From assembly GCA_938004075.1 (NCBI GenBank), contig CALKWP010000111.1, forward strand, positions 1 through 13,800: a stretch of DNA of 13,800 nt, read 5' to 3'. Every line of letters starts with the position of its first letter. Position 1 is the stretch's first letter. The notes beneath the pieces are model-generated. The model was not told the origin of the DNA, did no database searches, and saw only the letters and a list, made by a program, of their open reading frames with translations. Positions 4,881-12,609 of this stretch are shown piece by piece. A program made the translations under genes and the position numbers. The DNA comes from an uncultured Methanomassiliicoccales archaeon. Its GTDB lineage: Archaea; Thermoplasmatota; Thermoplasmata; SG8-5.

Positions 4881-5094
4881 CGGCCAACTGCCGGACTTGC
4901 GGGTCCGTAATCCGCTGTTCTATTCGAAGTCCACAAACTCGAATGATATCTCCTTGTATGCGCATGGTACGCAGACGCTCGCTATCCAGCTGAACGATGC
5001 CGAAGATTCGATACAGCTGCACGGTGAGATGAATCTGAGCGAGCTGGACGTTGCTATGACGACCAGTGAAACGCTTGTGATCGTAGCCTTCTAA
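4855..5094 (+). CDS. Small conserved-position phage protein (79 aa)
   Basis: The start at 4855 is preceded by GGAG about 9 nt upstream and lies inside the end of the small-terminase gene. The stop TAA is 1 nt before the large-terminase ATG, so all three genes are translationally linked. The protein begins MKTLNIKTSGQLPDLRVRNP and appears rich in beta-strands and polar residues, with no cysteine, no membrane segment and no recognised motif. A packaging accessory or a head-decoration role would fit the location but is inference. Confidence 0.65.
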   Translation: MKTLNIKTSGQLPDLRVRNPLFYSKSTNSNDISLYAHGTQTLAIQLNDAEDSIQLHGEMNLSELDVAMTTSETLVIVAF

Positions 5095-5095
5095 C

Positions 5096-6733
5096 ATGCA
5101 TCGCTTGGAGCAACTGCTGCATGAGCGTGTGGCGAGCGGACTCCGTCGCCATGCCATCAGCAGTTGTTCCAAGTGGTCATGTGAATATAGGATGATGGGT
5201 CAACCCTTCCCTGGTCGGTGGTCCTGGGAACATCATCCTTGGCTCAAAGATATGCACGACTGTGAATCTGAGCTGATGGTCGGGCAGAAATCAGCACAGA
5301 TGGGGTATACGGAAACGGCTCTCAATAAAACCTTTTATGCCATAGATATGAATGGAACCAGCGTCCTGTACGTTCTGCCCGCTAGCAAACCAGATGCGTC
5401 GGACTTCTCTACAAGCCGTTTCGATCCGGCCCTGGAATCAAGCGCGCACCTGAAAAGCTTGTTCACGGACGTACAAAATATCAATCACAAACGCGCCGGG
5501 TACGCTAATCTCTTCATCCGCGGTAGCAAGAGCCGCAGTCAGATGAAGTCCGTACCGGCGGGATTAGTTATTCTGGATGAGGTCGATGAGATGAATCAAA
5601 AGAACATCTCACTCGTCTTCGAGCGTACAAGTGGACAGCTTAAGAAACAGATTTTCATGCTGTCCACGCCGACGATTGACAAGTTCGGAATCAATTACTA
5701 CTATCTGCAGACAACGCAAGAGCACTATTTCTTCCGCTGCCCACACTGTAGTAAGATGACCGAACTAGTCTTCCCTGAGTGCCTGATGATTACAGCCGAG
5801 CACGTACTGGATAAGAACATATCGAACAGTCATCTTATCTGTAAAGAGTGTAAACAGAAGCTCGAACACGCTTCCAAAGCAACTTGGCTCAAGGGTGGAG
5901 AGTGGGTGAAAACCCACTCCGATAGGGCGGCTCGGGGCTTCTATATCAACCAGCTTTATAGTATGACCATAACTCCGCTTAATCTCGCTACAGCATATTT
6001 TAATGCACAGAAGGACCCGGCGGATGAGCAGGAGTTCCATAACAGCAAAATCGGTGTCACACATGCTGTTAAAGGTGCACGAGTAACGGAGGCGGATATC
6101 GAAGCTTGTAAGGGTAGTTATCTACAGCTTAAGACATCCCCGGAGGGTTCTTTCGTAACAATCGGGATCGACGTAGGTACTTGGTTACACTACGTGATTA
6201 AGCAGTGGTGGCTCTCGCAAGAGGGTAGCACCGATCTAAATGTGAATACTAAATGTCGCATCATACGCTACGGTAAGGTGCAACATTTCGAAGAGCTCGA
6301 TAGACTTGTTGGGAAGTATCGGCCACAAGGTATCGTGATTGATGCGAATCCAGAGCGGCGTAAAGCTTATGAGTTCGCAGCACGGTTCGATGGACTCGTT
6401 AAGGCTTGCTTCTATGGTCGCGGAATCAGCGGCCGACAGGTTATAATGCATCCGGACGAGTCCCATACGATGTCTGTCGATAGAACCTCTTGGCTGGATA
6501 TGACCCTGGGTCGGTATAAGCAGCATACGGTCACACTTCCAACGGATACAGACCAGGAATACCGCACACATATCAAGGCCCTGGTTCGTATCTATGAGAA
6601 GGATAAGGACGGTAATCCTACAGGCCGATATGTCAAGGGTACTGAGGATGACCACTATGCTCACGCCGATAATTACGCAGAAATCGCTCTGCAGGTTGCC
6701 GCGAGTCTGATGCGGAATGAGGACATTACATGA
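5096..6733 (+). CDS. Terminase large subunit, GpA-type ATPase-nuclease
   Basis: The protein has 545 residues. The ATPase part has the atypical GpA-style P-loop VGQKSAQMGYTET (62-74), Walker B LVILDEVDE (157-165) and a coupling motif MLSTPT (188-193). A zinc-binding insert follows, CPHC (215-218) and CKEC (249-252), as in GpA family members. The nuclease part has three acidic motifs: GIDVG (357-361), VIDANPE (414-420) and EDDHYAHADN (517-526). Terminases cut concatemeric DNA and drive it into proheads through the portal. No clear SD precedes the ATG; the stop of the preceding gene is 1 nt away, so translation is probably by coupling. The stop overlaps the portal start (ATGA). The protein looks complete, with all catalytic motifs present. 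Confidence 0.93.
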   Translation: MHRLEQLLHERVASGLRRHAISSCSKWSCEYRMMGQPFPGRWSWEHHPWLKDMHDCESELMVGQKSAQMGYTETALNKTFYAIDMNGTSVLYVLPASKPDASDFSTSRFDPALESSAHLKSLFTDVQNINHKRAGYANLFIRGSKSRSQMKSVPAGLVILDEVDEMNQKNISLVFERTSGQLKKQIFMLSTPTIDKFGINYYYLQTTQEHYFFRCPHCSKMTELVFPECLMITAEHVLDKNISNSHLICKECKQKLEHASKATWLKGGEWVKTHSDRAARGFYINQLYSMTITPLNLATAYFNAQKDPADEQEFHNSKIGVTHAVKGARVTEADIEACKGSYLQLKTSPEGSFVTIGIDVGTWLHYVIKQWWLSQEGSTDLNVNTKCRIIRYGKVQHFEELDRLVGKYRPQGIVIDANPERRKAYEFAARFDGLVKACFYGRGISGRQVIMHPDESHTMSVDRTSWLDMTLGRYKQHTVTLPTDTDQEYRTHIKALVRIYEKDKDGNPTGRYVKGTEDDHYAHADNYAEIALQVAASLMRNEDIT

Positions 6734-8412
6734 TACCTTCGTTCACCCATCCTGATTACGATGCAATGTGCCTCGATTGGGAGAAATTCCGCTTAACGTA
6801 TCAGAGCGGAACATCTTTCAAGGACAAGTATCTTGAACATTTCTCTTCACGTGAAGACGCAACAGACTACGCGAACCGTAAAGCCTTAACTTACGTTCCG
6901 GCGCACGCTAAGGCGGCGATCAACGACGTTAAAAACGCGATTTTCCAGCGTCTGATCGACATCACACGGGCCGGCGGACCGTCGTCTTACCAGTTAGCTA
7001 TTACTGGTAACGATGGTGGGGTGGATTTAGCAGGTAATTCGATGGACTCCTTCATCGGGAGAGTCGTCCTCCCCGAACTTCTTACGATGGGTAAGGTAGG
7101 TATATATGTTGATAAGCCTCAAATTCCTGAAAATGCTACCACAATCGATAAGCAGAAGCTCTATCGTCCGTATTTGTACGTTTATACTGCGGAAAATATT
7201 CGGTGTTGGGGCTTCGACGGCCAAAACCAACTCAAGAGTCTTCTGCTGCGCGACTGTGTTGAACAAGAAAACGAACAGGGACTCGTAGTCGGCACAACCG
7301 AACGCTATCGACTGATTCGTAAGAACGAGGATGGCAAGGTTACAGTCACGTTTTATACTGCTAGAGGTATCGAAGGTGCAACTTATGTACTGAACATTTC
7401 TAAGATACCTTGCATATTGCTGGAAATCAACAGTAGTCTTCTAACAGATGTCGCGGATTATCAAATCGCGCTGTTAAATCTGTCCAGTAGCGATATGAAC
7501 TACGCTTTCCGCGGTAACTTCCCCTTCTATACAGAGCAAACAACCCCTGCGGACATGGCTGGTTTGCTCAGACAGGCTGATGCTTCGGATTCGGACTCGA
7601 AACCGGGCACAGATACCGAAGCACAGAAGGCGCGCGATAGAGAAATCAAGGTTGGTGCTACTAAGGGTCGTAAGTACCCGAAGGGGACCGAGCGTCCGGC
7701 CTTCATCCACCCTTCTCCTGAACCGTTAAAGGTTTCGATGGAGAAGCAGGAGAAGATGAAGCAGGAGATTCGGCAGTTAATCAATCTTGCTATCACCAAT
7801 ATCGAGCCGCGGAGGGCTTCTGCCGAGAGTAAGCAACTTGACGAGAAGGGTCTTGAATCAGGATTAAGCTACATCGGACTCGAACTGGAATATGGTGAGC
7901 GTGAAATCGGAAGATTGTGGGCAGAGTACGAGAATACGTCGAATCCGATGGTGCCGACTATCCAGTACCCCAAGAAGTATACCTTGAAGACAGACGATGA
8001 TCGGCGCAAGGAAGCGAAAGAAATTGTTGAACAGGCTGAGAAGGTTCCTTCTAAAACATTCCAGAAGGAGTCCATGAAGGCAGCCGTGACCATGACAATG
8101 GGCTATAAGGTTACGGAATCAGACCTCAAGAAGATGCACAGTGAGATCGATGCTGCTGATATCGTTATCATAAATCCAGAGGTCATCAATCAGAGTATCG
8201 AGAACGGTACACTTTGTCTGGATACGGCCAGCAAGGCGATGGGGTATCCCGCAAACGAGGTTGAGAAGGCCAAGAAGGATAAGGCGGATCGTGCGGCAGC
8301 GGTGGCTCTTGCTCAAAGTGAAGCTGGTGCGCGCGGGGTAGCTGAGTTAAGTGCCGATCCTAAGCTTGATGCAAAGCTTGAGAAGGAGAGAATCAATGCG
8401 AAAAATAATTAG
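6730..8412 (+). CDS. Phage portal protein
   Basis: The 560-aa product starts at the ATG that overlaps the terminase stop, with GAGG 7 nt upstream. The N-terminal part has features common in one group of phage portals: HPDYDAM...W near the start, an SSRED...YANRKALTYVPAHA segment (residues 45-64), then VKNAIFQRL and DLAGNSMDSFIGRVVLPELL followed by MGKVGIYVDKP. The C-terminal part (from about 340) is mostly charged helices and ends in a Lys/Ala/Glu-rich tail. The portal forms the dodecameric ring at one prohead vertex through which DNA enters and to which the tail attaches. It lies next to the terminase, as usual. The last 17 nt overlap the following gene. The exact portal family is not certain. 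Confidence 0.85.
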   Translation: MIPSFTHPDYDAMCLDWEKFRLTYQSGTSFKDKYLEHFSSREDATDYANRKALTYVPAHAKAAINDVKNAIFQRLIDITRAGGPSSYQLAITGNDGGVDLAGNSMDSFIGRVVLPELLTMGKVGIYVDKPQIPENATTIDKQKLYRPYLYVYTAENIRCWGFDGQNQLKSLLLRDCVEQENEQGLVVGTTERYRLIRKNEDGKVTVTFYTARGIEGATYVLNISKIPCILLEINSSLLTDVADYQIALLNLSSSDMNYAFRGNFPFYTEQTTPADMAGLLRQADASDSDSKPGTDTEAQKARDREIKVGATKGRKYPKGTERPAFIHPSPEPLKVSMEKQEKMKQEIRQLINLAITNIEPRRASAESKQLDEKGLESGLSYIGLELEYGEREIGRLWAEYENTSNPMVPTIQYPKKYTLKTDDDRRKEAKEIVEQAEKVPSKTFQKESMKAAVTMTMGYKVTESDLKKMHSEIDAADIVIINPEVINQSIENGTLCLDTASKAMGYPANEVEKAKKDKADRAAAVALAQSEAGARGVAELSADPKLDAKLEKERINAKNN

Positions 8413-8977
8413 CGCTACTTTTCTGGCTGCTCTTCTGGTTGGTGGTTGCCGTTCTACTAGAGAGATTTCCGCTCCAGAAGCTGTCAAGAATCCTATTGTG
8501 GCGGAAACTGCCAAAGTAATGGCTCCTCTCCCGGAAAAGGCCCAGAAGCGCGTCTTAGCTAAGGCCAAGTATGAGGAACGACGAGACGAACGGGTCGAGA
8601 AGTGGCAGTATCGAGCACTGATTGTGGGTATCGCCTGTGCCGTGTTTGGTTTGATTCTGCTGCTCCCCACACTTTTCAAGATGTTTGGTAAGACTGTTCC
8701 GGCCTTTTATACTGGCGGTCTTGCTCTGTTAACGTTCTTCTTGCCAGAATCCCGCAAGAAGTATGTAACAAGTTCTCTCTGGCGTTGGGGACTCTGGTTA
8801 CTTGGTGGTGCTATTGTATCCGGTCTACTCTGCTACTATATGGATGCGGTCTTCGATATTATTCTGTACACCGTAATTACTCTGGTCGCCTCGATTGTGG
8901 CAGCCTTCATTTGGGAGTGTGCTTGCTTCTACTATACTGGTAAGATCGACGTTCCATTCGATGGAATCAAGCCGTGA
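8396..8977 (+). CDS. Predicted lipoprotein with several membrane segments
   Basis: I start at the ATG at 8396 (193 aa) because AAGGAG lies 7 nt upstream and because it gives a signal peptide. The N-terminus MRKIISATFLAALLVGGC has a basic head, a hydrophobic core and a lipobox-like VGGC with Cys18. A charged helical segment follows (about 45-65), then about four hydrophobic segments: YRALIVGIACAVFGLILLL, a short one near AFYTGGLALLTFF, WGLWLLGGAIVSGLL and IILYTVITLVASIVAAFIW. A lipoprotein signal on a multi-pass protein is unusual. A holin- or exclusion-like membrane role is possible but unproven. The stop coincides with an abrupt rise in GC on its 3' side. Confidence 0.7.
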   Translation: MRKIISATFLAALLVGGCRSTREISAPEAVKNPIVAETAKVMAPLPEKAQKRVLAKAKYEERRDERVEKWQYRALIVGIACAVFGLILLLPTLFKMFGKTVPAFYTGGLALLTFFLPESRKKYVTSSLWRWGLWLLGGAIVSGLLCYYMDAVFDIILYTVITLVASIVAAFIWECACFYYTGKIDVPFDGIKP

Positions 8978-9078
8978 AAGGCTACGCCCGCCGCCACGTC
9001 CCGACCATCTGCGTCGTGCTGGCCGGCAGCTACACCGAGCGCCAGATACAGGTGCCGTTTGTGCCGGAGGATGAGTGA
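8974..9078 (+). CDS. 34-aa ORF at a composition boundary, possible gene remnant
   Basis: A GTG at 8974 overlaps the stop of the upstream gene (GTGA), and TGA at 9076-9078 overlaps the next ATG. The frame is open back to 8944. The 34 residues include YARRHVPTICVVLAGSYTER, which looks like folded protein rather than random sequence, and the codons match the GC-rich genes downstream. It could be a true micro-gene or the C-terminal end of a longer gene cut off when the GC-rich block joined the lower-GC neighbour. The SD before GTG is weak. Confidence 0.35.
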   Translation: MKGYARRHVPTICVVLAGSYTERQIQVPFVPEDE

Positions 9079-9506
9079 TGGCCCTGAATCTCGACGAAGT
9101 CCGCAAGCTCCACAACTATCTCGGAGTAATCCTCGCCGCCGAAGCCGTGCTCGCCGAGCCCGAGCCGCAAGCGCCCGAGCCCGTAGACGTGGAGGCGTGG
9201 AAGGTCTCGCAGGCGAATCGCATCCTTGCGGGGAGCGGCGACAAGGCTGCGCTGATGGGGACGCTTTCGACGGCTCCCGTCGTTGTCGAGAAGACACTGA
9301 CCGATTTGGACGTGTACCCCTCGCTGGCTGCCGATCTTGTGAAGCGCCGCGATGAAATCCGCGCAACGGCGCTCGCGCAGGGCACCGCCGACGCGATCCA
9401 CGCTCTCGCCCAGGAGATAGACCCCAAGACAATCAAGCCGGACACCCGAACCTTCGCGGATTTCCCGGAAACCCCGAGGATGCCGGAAGCGCCTGTCGTA
9501 CGATGA
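9078..9506 (+). CDS. Hypothetical 142-aa helical protein
   Basis: The ATG at 9078 has GGAGG 7 nt upstream, a better spacing than the GTG at 9075. The protein begins MALNLDEVRKLHNYLGVILA and is Ala/Glu/Pro rich early (LAEPEPQAPEPVDVEAW, 25-41), then helical with many short charged turns, and ends in a Pro-rich tail (FPETPRMPEAPVVR). No signal peptide, membrane segment or known motif is seen. Its stop overlaps the next start (ATGA). Third codon positions are strongly G/C, unlike the portal gene. Confidence 0.7.
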   Translation: MALNLDEVRKLHNYLGVILAAEAVLAEPEPQAPEPVDVEAWKVSQANRILAGSGDKAALMGTLSTAPVVVEKTLTDLDVYPSLAADLVKRRDEIRATALAQGTADAIHALAQEIDPKTIKPDTRTFADFPETPRMPEAPVVR

Positions 9507-10021
9507 CCCCGGAGCGGTGGGTGGAGGTTCCCGGCTCGTCCGTGATGCGCAAGGAGACCTTTGAGATGCCGGACCATCAAAGCCTGCAAGGCTGCTACGA
9601 GAAAGCCGACCGTTGTCAGGCCCGTATTCACAAGCGGATTGACAACGCGGAAGAGCGGCTGGACAAAGCCGAGGAAGAGTTCCGCGCCGGCATGAAGGAA
9701 GTGCGGGAAGGTCTCACAAAAGCACTTACCGGCGTGACACGGGTCGAGAGCTATCTCGAGGGCGTCAAGAGCGGGCGCGATACCTCCACCCTTCCAGCAG
9801 TGGCCGGCGAGAAGCGGTCTCGTCTCCTAGACCTGTTCGGGCTGAAGGAAATGTCCTTCGCCCTTGCGGTGATCGCTGTAGTGATCCTCGCGCTGGGCGT
9901 CGTCTTCCGTGGGGGGGCTCTCCAAGGAGGACGTAGTCAAGATCGTAGTGGAGGCGGTGAAGGTGAAGAACGGGGGGACGCCGTGAACTTCTACCGCGTC
10001 ACCGCGTGGGAGGACAGATAG
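9503..10021 (+). CDS. Coiled-coil plus C-terminal membrane anchor protein, apparent frameshift
   Basis: As read, the ORF is 172 aa. The ATG at 9503 overlaps the previous stop, but an in-frame ATG at 9566 with AAGGAG upstream is an equally good start. Residues 33-87 form a charged heptad-like helix (RIDNAEERLDKAEEEFRAGM), then KRSRLLDLFGLKE leads into one transmembrane helix (MSFALAVIAVVILALGVVF, 117-135). This layout resembles XhlA-type holin-associated proteins. After the G7 run at 9911-9917 the frame turns into Gly/Arg/Ser-rich low complexity. Removing one G gives a natural-looking tail (LSKEDVVKIVVEAVKVKNGG) ending at TGA 9984-9986. An indel error or a +1 shift is therefore likely. Confidence 0.65.
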   Translation: MTPERWVEVPGSSVMRKETFEMPDHQSLQGCYEKADRCQARIHKRIDNAEERLDKAEEEFRAGMKEVREGLTKALTGVTRVESYLEGVKSGRDTSTLPAVAGEKRSRLLDLFGLKEMSFALAVIAVVILALGVVFRGGALQGGRSQDRSGGGEGEERGDAVNFYRVTAWEDR

Positions 10022-10369
10022 ATGGCCCGCTACTCCTGTCTATACGCAGCCGACGGAAGGCTGCTCGAAATCGCCCAGCATCGGCTGGACAAGGACGGCA
10101 AGGCCATCCCTCGCGAGTGGTTCCGTTCCACCGACCCCAAAGAGGCGGCCAAGTTCATCATCAAGGACAACGTCGAAATCTCCGATGATACGGCCACCAT
10201 CATGAAGGCTCTCAGCGAAGGCGGGGGCGGCAATGGTCTAGACAAAACCTCTGCCCAACTGGCGGAGCCCAAGGCCATATCTGCCGCTGCCTCCGCAAAG
10301 CTTGCGGTTGATGCGGCCATAGCGGAGGTCTTGGCCATCAAGCCCGCGGCGAATCTGGCGGTGAAATAG
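10022..10369 (+). CDS. Hypothetical 115-aa protein
   Basis: The ATG at 10022 follows a strong GGAGG (8 nt) and lies directly after the preceding stop. The protein begins MARYSCLYAADGRLLEIAQH and has two parts. Residues 1-70 look globular (KAIPREWFRSTDPKEAAKFI). After a Gly-rich hinge (GGGGNG) comes an Ala-rich, helix-prone tail (AISAAASAKLAVDAAIAEVL). No motif is recognised. It ends 2 nt before the beta-helix-like gene and is probably co-translated with it; a chaperone or baseplate-link role is guesswork. Confidence 0.65.
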   Translation: MARYSCLYAADGRLLEIAQHRLDKDGKAIPREWFRSTDPKEAAKFIIKDNVEISDDTATIMKALSEGGGGNGLDKTSAQLAEPKAISAAASAKLAVDAAIAEVLAIKPAANLAVK

Positions 10370-10371
10370 CC

Positions 10372-12609
10372 ATGTCTGCCGACAGGCTGCTCGGCCTCGG
10401 GTTCGGAGCGACCATAAGCGACAATGGTTCCGATAAGGTCCGCGTCACTCTCGATGCCCGCACCTTGTCGCGGAAGGCGTATCGGTTGTTCGCGGTCGGT
10501 CATTACGTCGGCAACATCGACGCGTTGGCGCTGGCGCAAATCACCGCCCTGGGCGGCGACGAATGCACGGGCTTCTGGTTCGACCTTGATTTGACCTACT
10601 CGACCACCACGTGGACGAGTTCGCACCGATATCATCCGTTCCGCCAAAACGCAATCTACACCTACCCGACTTCCGCCGCTCTCAGGACTGCTGCGGATAC
10701 AGAGGACACGGTCTTCTGCGGGTATTCGACGGCCAACGACAACACGATGTGGAACGGTGAGACACTTATAGCGGCGGCCGACATGTTGGATTGGTACGGG
10801 ATGGCCTGTCACCAGACGGTCATGTTCACGTCGAATATCTATCCGAGCGGAGCCGTCAGCAACACAAATCGCAAGATCGTCATTGCCGACATCCGGTTCA
10901 TTGGTCACTTCGGCAATAACAACCTGGTGATCGGATTCAACGACTCGGGCGGGAACTCGAAGGGCATCAAGTTCGACGGGTGCGAATTCTACGGTGGCGG
11001 CACGTACCTCTTCTACCTCAACGCCGGGGCGAACAACGTTCTGGACTTCTACAATTGTGCCTGGGTTGGCTGTGTGGCCGGTACCACGACATTCAACATC
11101 ACGGCGAGATTCTACAACTGCGCCTTTATCCGCTGTGGGAAGGGCCTTGCCAACGGCAACAAGGCGAACACCTGGGTCAACACCATATCGTACCGCCCTC
11201 TAGACGGGTCTGACTGCTGGCAGGGAATGACGAATGCGATTGTCACCAACATTGCGTCTTCGGACGCGACCGCGACAGGAACGGGCGCAGTTACCAACGT
11301 CACCCGGACGCAGATGGCGCTCTGGTCTGACAACGACAACAATAACCACCACCTGAACTGTCGCAGCACTGAGAACTACTCGCTTGCCACTGCCGGGACA
11401 ACCGGGAGCGGAGCTCCGACAGAGGACATTGACGGCAACGACATATCTGTGGCTAGTCCTATTGGTCCGCACAAGGGTGAAAAGACCATGCGGGTGTCTT
11501 GGCCGCCGGCCGACAAGGTGCTCGACGAGGGCACGGACAACGACTTCGTGAGCTTCGCCGGGGCACAGGAGGCAACGGCGGTCGCCAAGGATTTGACCTT
11601 CGCCGAAGAGGCCGCGCGCAACACCGACCCCGGCGCCGCCTACGTCCAGCGCGAGGCCGATGGTGGGCCGGCGTCCTACAAAATCCTGGGCGTTACCAAA
11701 ACGCCCTCGCTCAATACCGCGGCGCTCGAAGACGCCGCCTACGCGGAGGGCGTGGTAGCCGGCGAGGCTAACAACGATTTCGACGGCGACGAGGCTGACA
11801 TCTCCCTCGGCAAGACTCTCACGCTGCACGGCGAGGAGCTCGCCGGCTCGCGCAAACCGGCCGCCTCGAAATGCGAGGTCTACGCCAACGATTCCGAAGG
11901 CGTCTTCAAGGGCGGCTTCCAGCGCGGCGAGCGCGTCTACGCCGACTGCTACCTGAAATTTGATATGGCCCTGGCCGCCGCGGAAGTGACGGTCAAGCTC
12001 TACAAGCAAAGCACCGGGCTCGTGGCAACGCTCCTCGACGCCGTCGCCTACAACTTCGCGGCCGGCGTGGGCGTGGACATGGAGGACATCAACGAGTCGC
12101 TGCCCAGCTACCTCTTTGGTGCGGAGGACGCGGTCGGGAACGATTACTATCTTGAGCTCACCGTTGCCCACGCGAACCTGACCAACGGCTCCATCGAAAG
12201 CTACTCGTCGCTCGCGTTAATGGACCTGCCTAGCTTGTCCAATGTGCTGCCGGCCGACACTTTGCAGGACGCAACAGGGACGTCGGATAAGAAGTATTCT
12301 GATTCCGAAGAGGCACTCCGCAACACGGTCCCTGACCTGACTAAGATTCCTACAACTGCCACAGGTGGTCCGGCTGCATGGAAGCAGTTAAATGTCTCTA
12401 GAGAAGGTACGTTGAATCTTGATACCGTGAAATCTAATTATGAATCCGGACGCAATACGCTTGTTGATAAGGCTAATGTGAAAATCAATATTCCATATAA
12501 ACAGTTTGGTACGGATTATACTGGTGAACTAATTGGTGGCGGTGGGTCCGGTACTACATCAAAATCCCAAACAGGTGAGCGGCGCTCGTCCGTTGGAGAG
12601 AGAACATGA
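10372..12609 (+). CDS. Large beta-helix-like virion protein, probable tail fibre or spike
   Basis: The product has 745 residues, with a GGTGA-type SD 8 nt before the ATG. Residues about 160-300 have short repeating strand-and-turn units rich in Asn, Gly, Phe and Cys (IKFDGCEFYGGGTYLFYL, VLDFYNCAWVGC, RFYNCAFIRCGKG), as in right-handed parallel beta-helices of phage adhesins. Later there is a beta-sandwich-like part (about 470-610). A motif of about 50 residues occurs twice (404-455 and 639-689), sharing EEA-x-RNT-x-P, GGPA and LN. The first copy is written in GC-rich codons and the second in ordinary codons. The C-terminus is Gly/Ser-rich (GGGGSG) and overlaps the next start by ATGA. A surface or host-binding role is inferred from fold-like features, not homology. 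Confidence 0.6.
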   Translation: MSADRLLGLGFGATISDNGSDKVRVTLDARTLSRKAYRLFAVGHYVGNIDALALAQITALGGDECTGFWFDLDLTYSTTTWTSSHRYHPFRQNAIYTYPTSAALRTAADTEDTVFCGYSTANDNTMWNGETLIAAADMLDWYGMACHQTVMFTSNIYPSGAVSNTNRKIVIADIRFIGHFGNNNLVIGFNDSGGNSKGIKFDGCEFYGGGTYLFYLNAGANNVLDFYNCAWVGCVAGTTTFNITARFYNCAFIRCGKGLANGNKANTWVNTISYRPLDGSDCWQGMTNAIVTNIASSDATATGTGAVTNVTRTQMALWSDNDNNNHHLNCRSTENYSLATAGTTGSGAPTEDIDGNDISVASPIGPHKGEKTMRVSWPPADKVLDEGTDNDFVSFAGAQEATAVAKDLTFAEEAARNTDPGAAYVQREADGGPASYKILGVTKTPSLNTAALEDAAYAEGVVAGEANNDFDGDEADISLGKTLTLHGEELAGSRKPAASKCEVYANDSEGVFKGGFQRGERVYADCYLKFDMALAAAEVTVKLYKQSTGLVATLLDAVAYNFAAGVGVDMEDINESLPSYLFGAEDAVGNDYYLELTVAHANLTNGSIESYSSLALMDLPSLSNVLPADTLQDATGTSDKKYSDSEEALRNTVPDLTKIPTTATGGPAAWKQLNVSREGTLNLDTVKSNYESGRNTLVDKANVKINIPYKQFGTDYTGELIGGGGSGTTSKSQTGERRSSVGERT

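Noticed and set aside
10030..12171. Long minus-strand ORFs (292 and 323 aa) opposite the late genes
   Set aside because: Long antisense frames are expected in GC-rich coding DNA. Neither shows a credible domain or SD, and the + strand genes are tightly arranged with SD sites.
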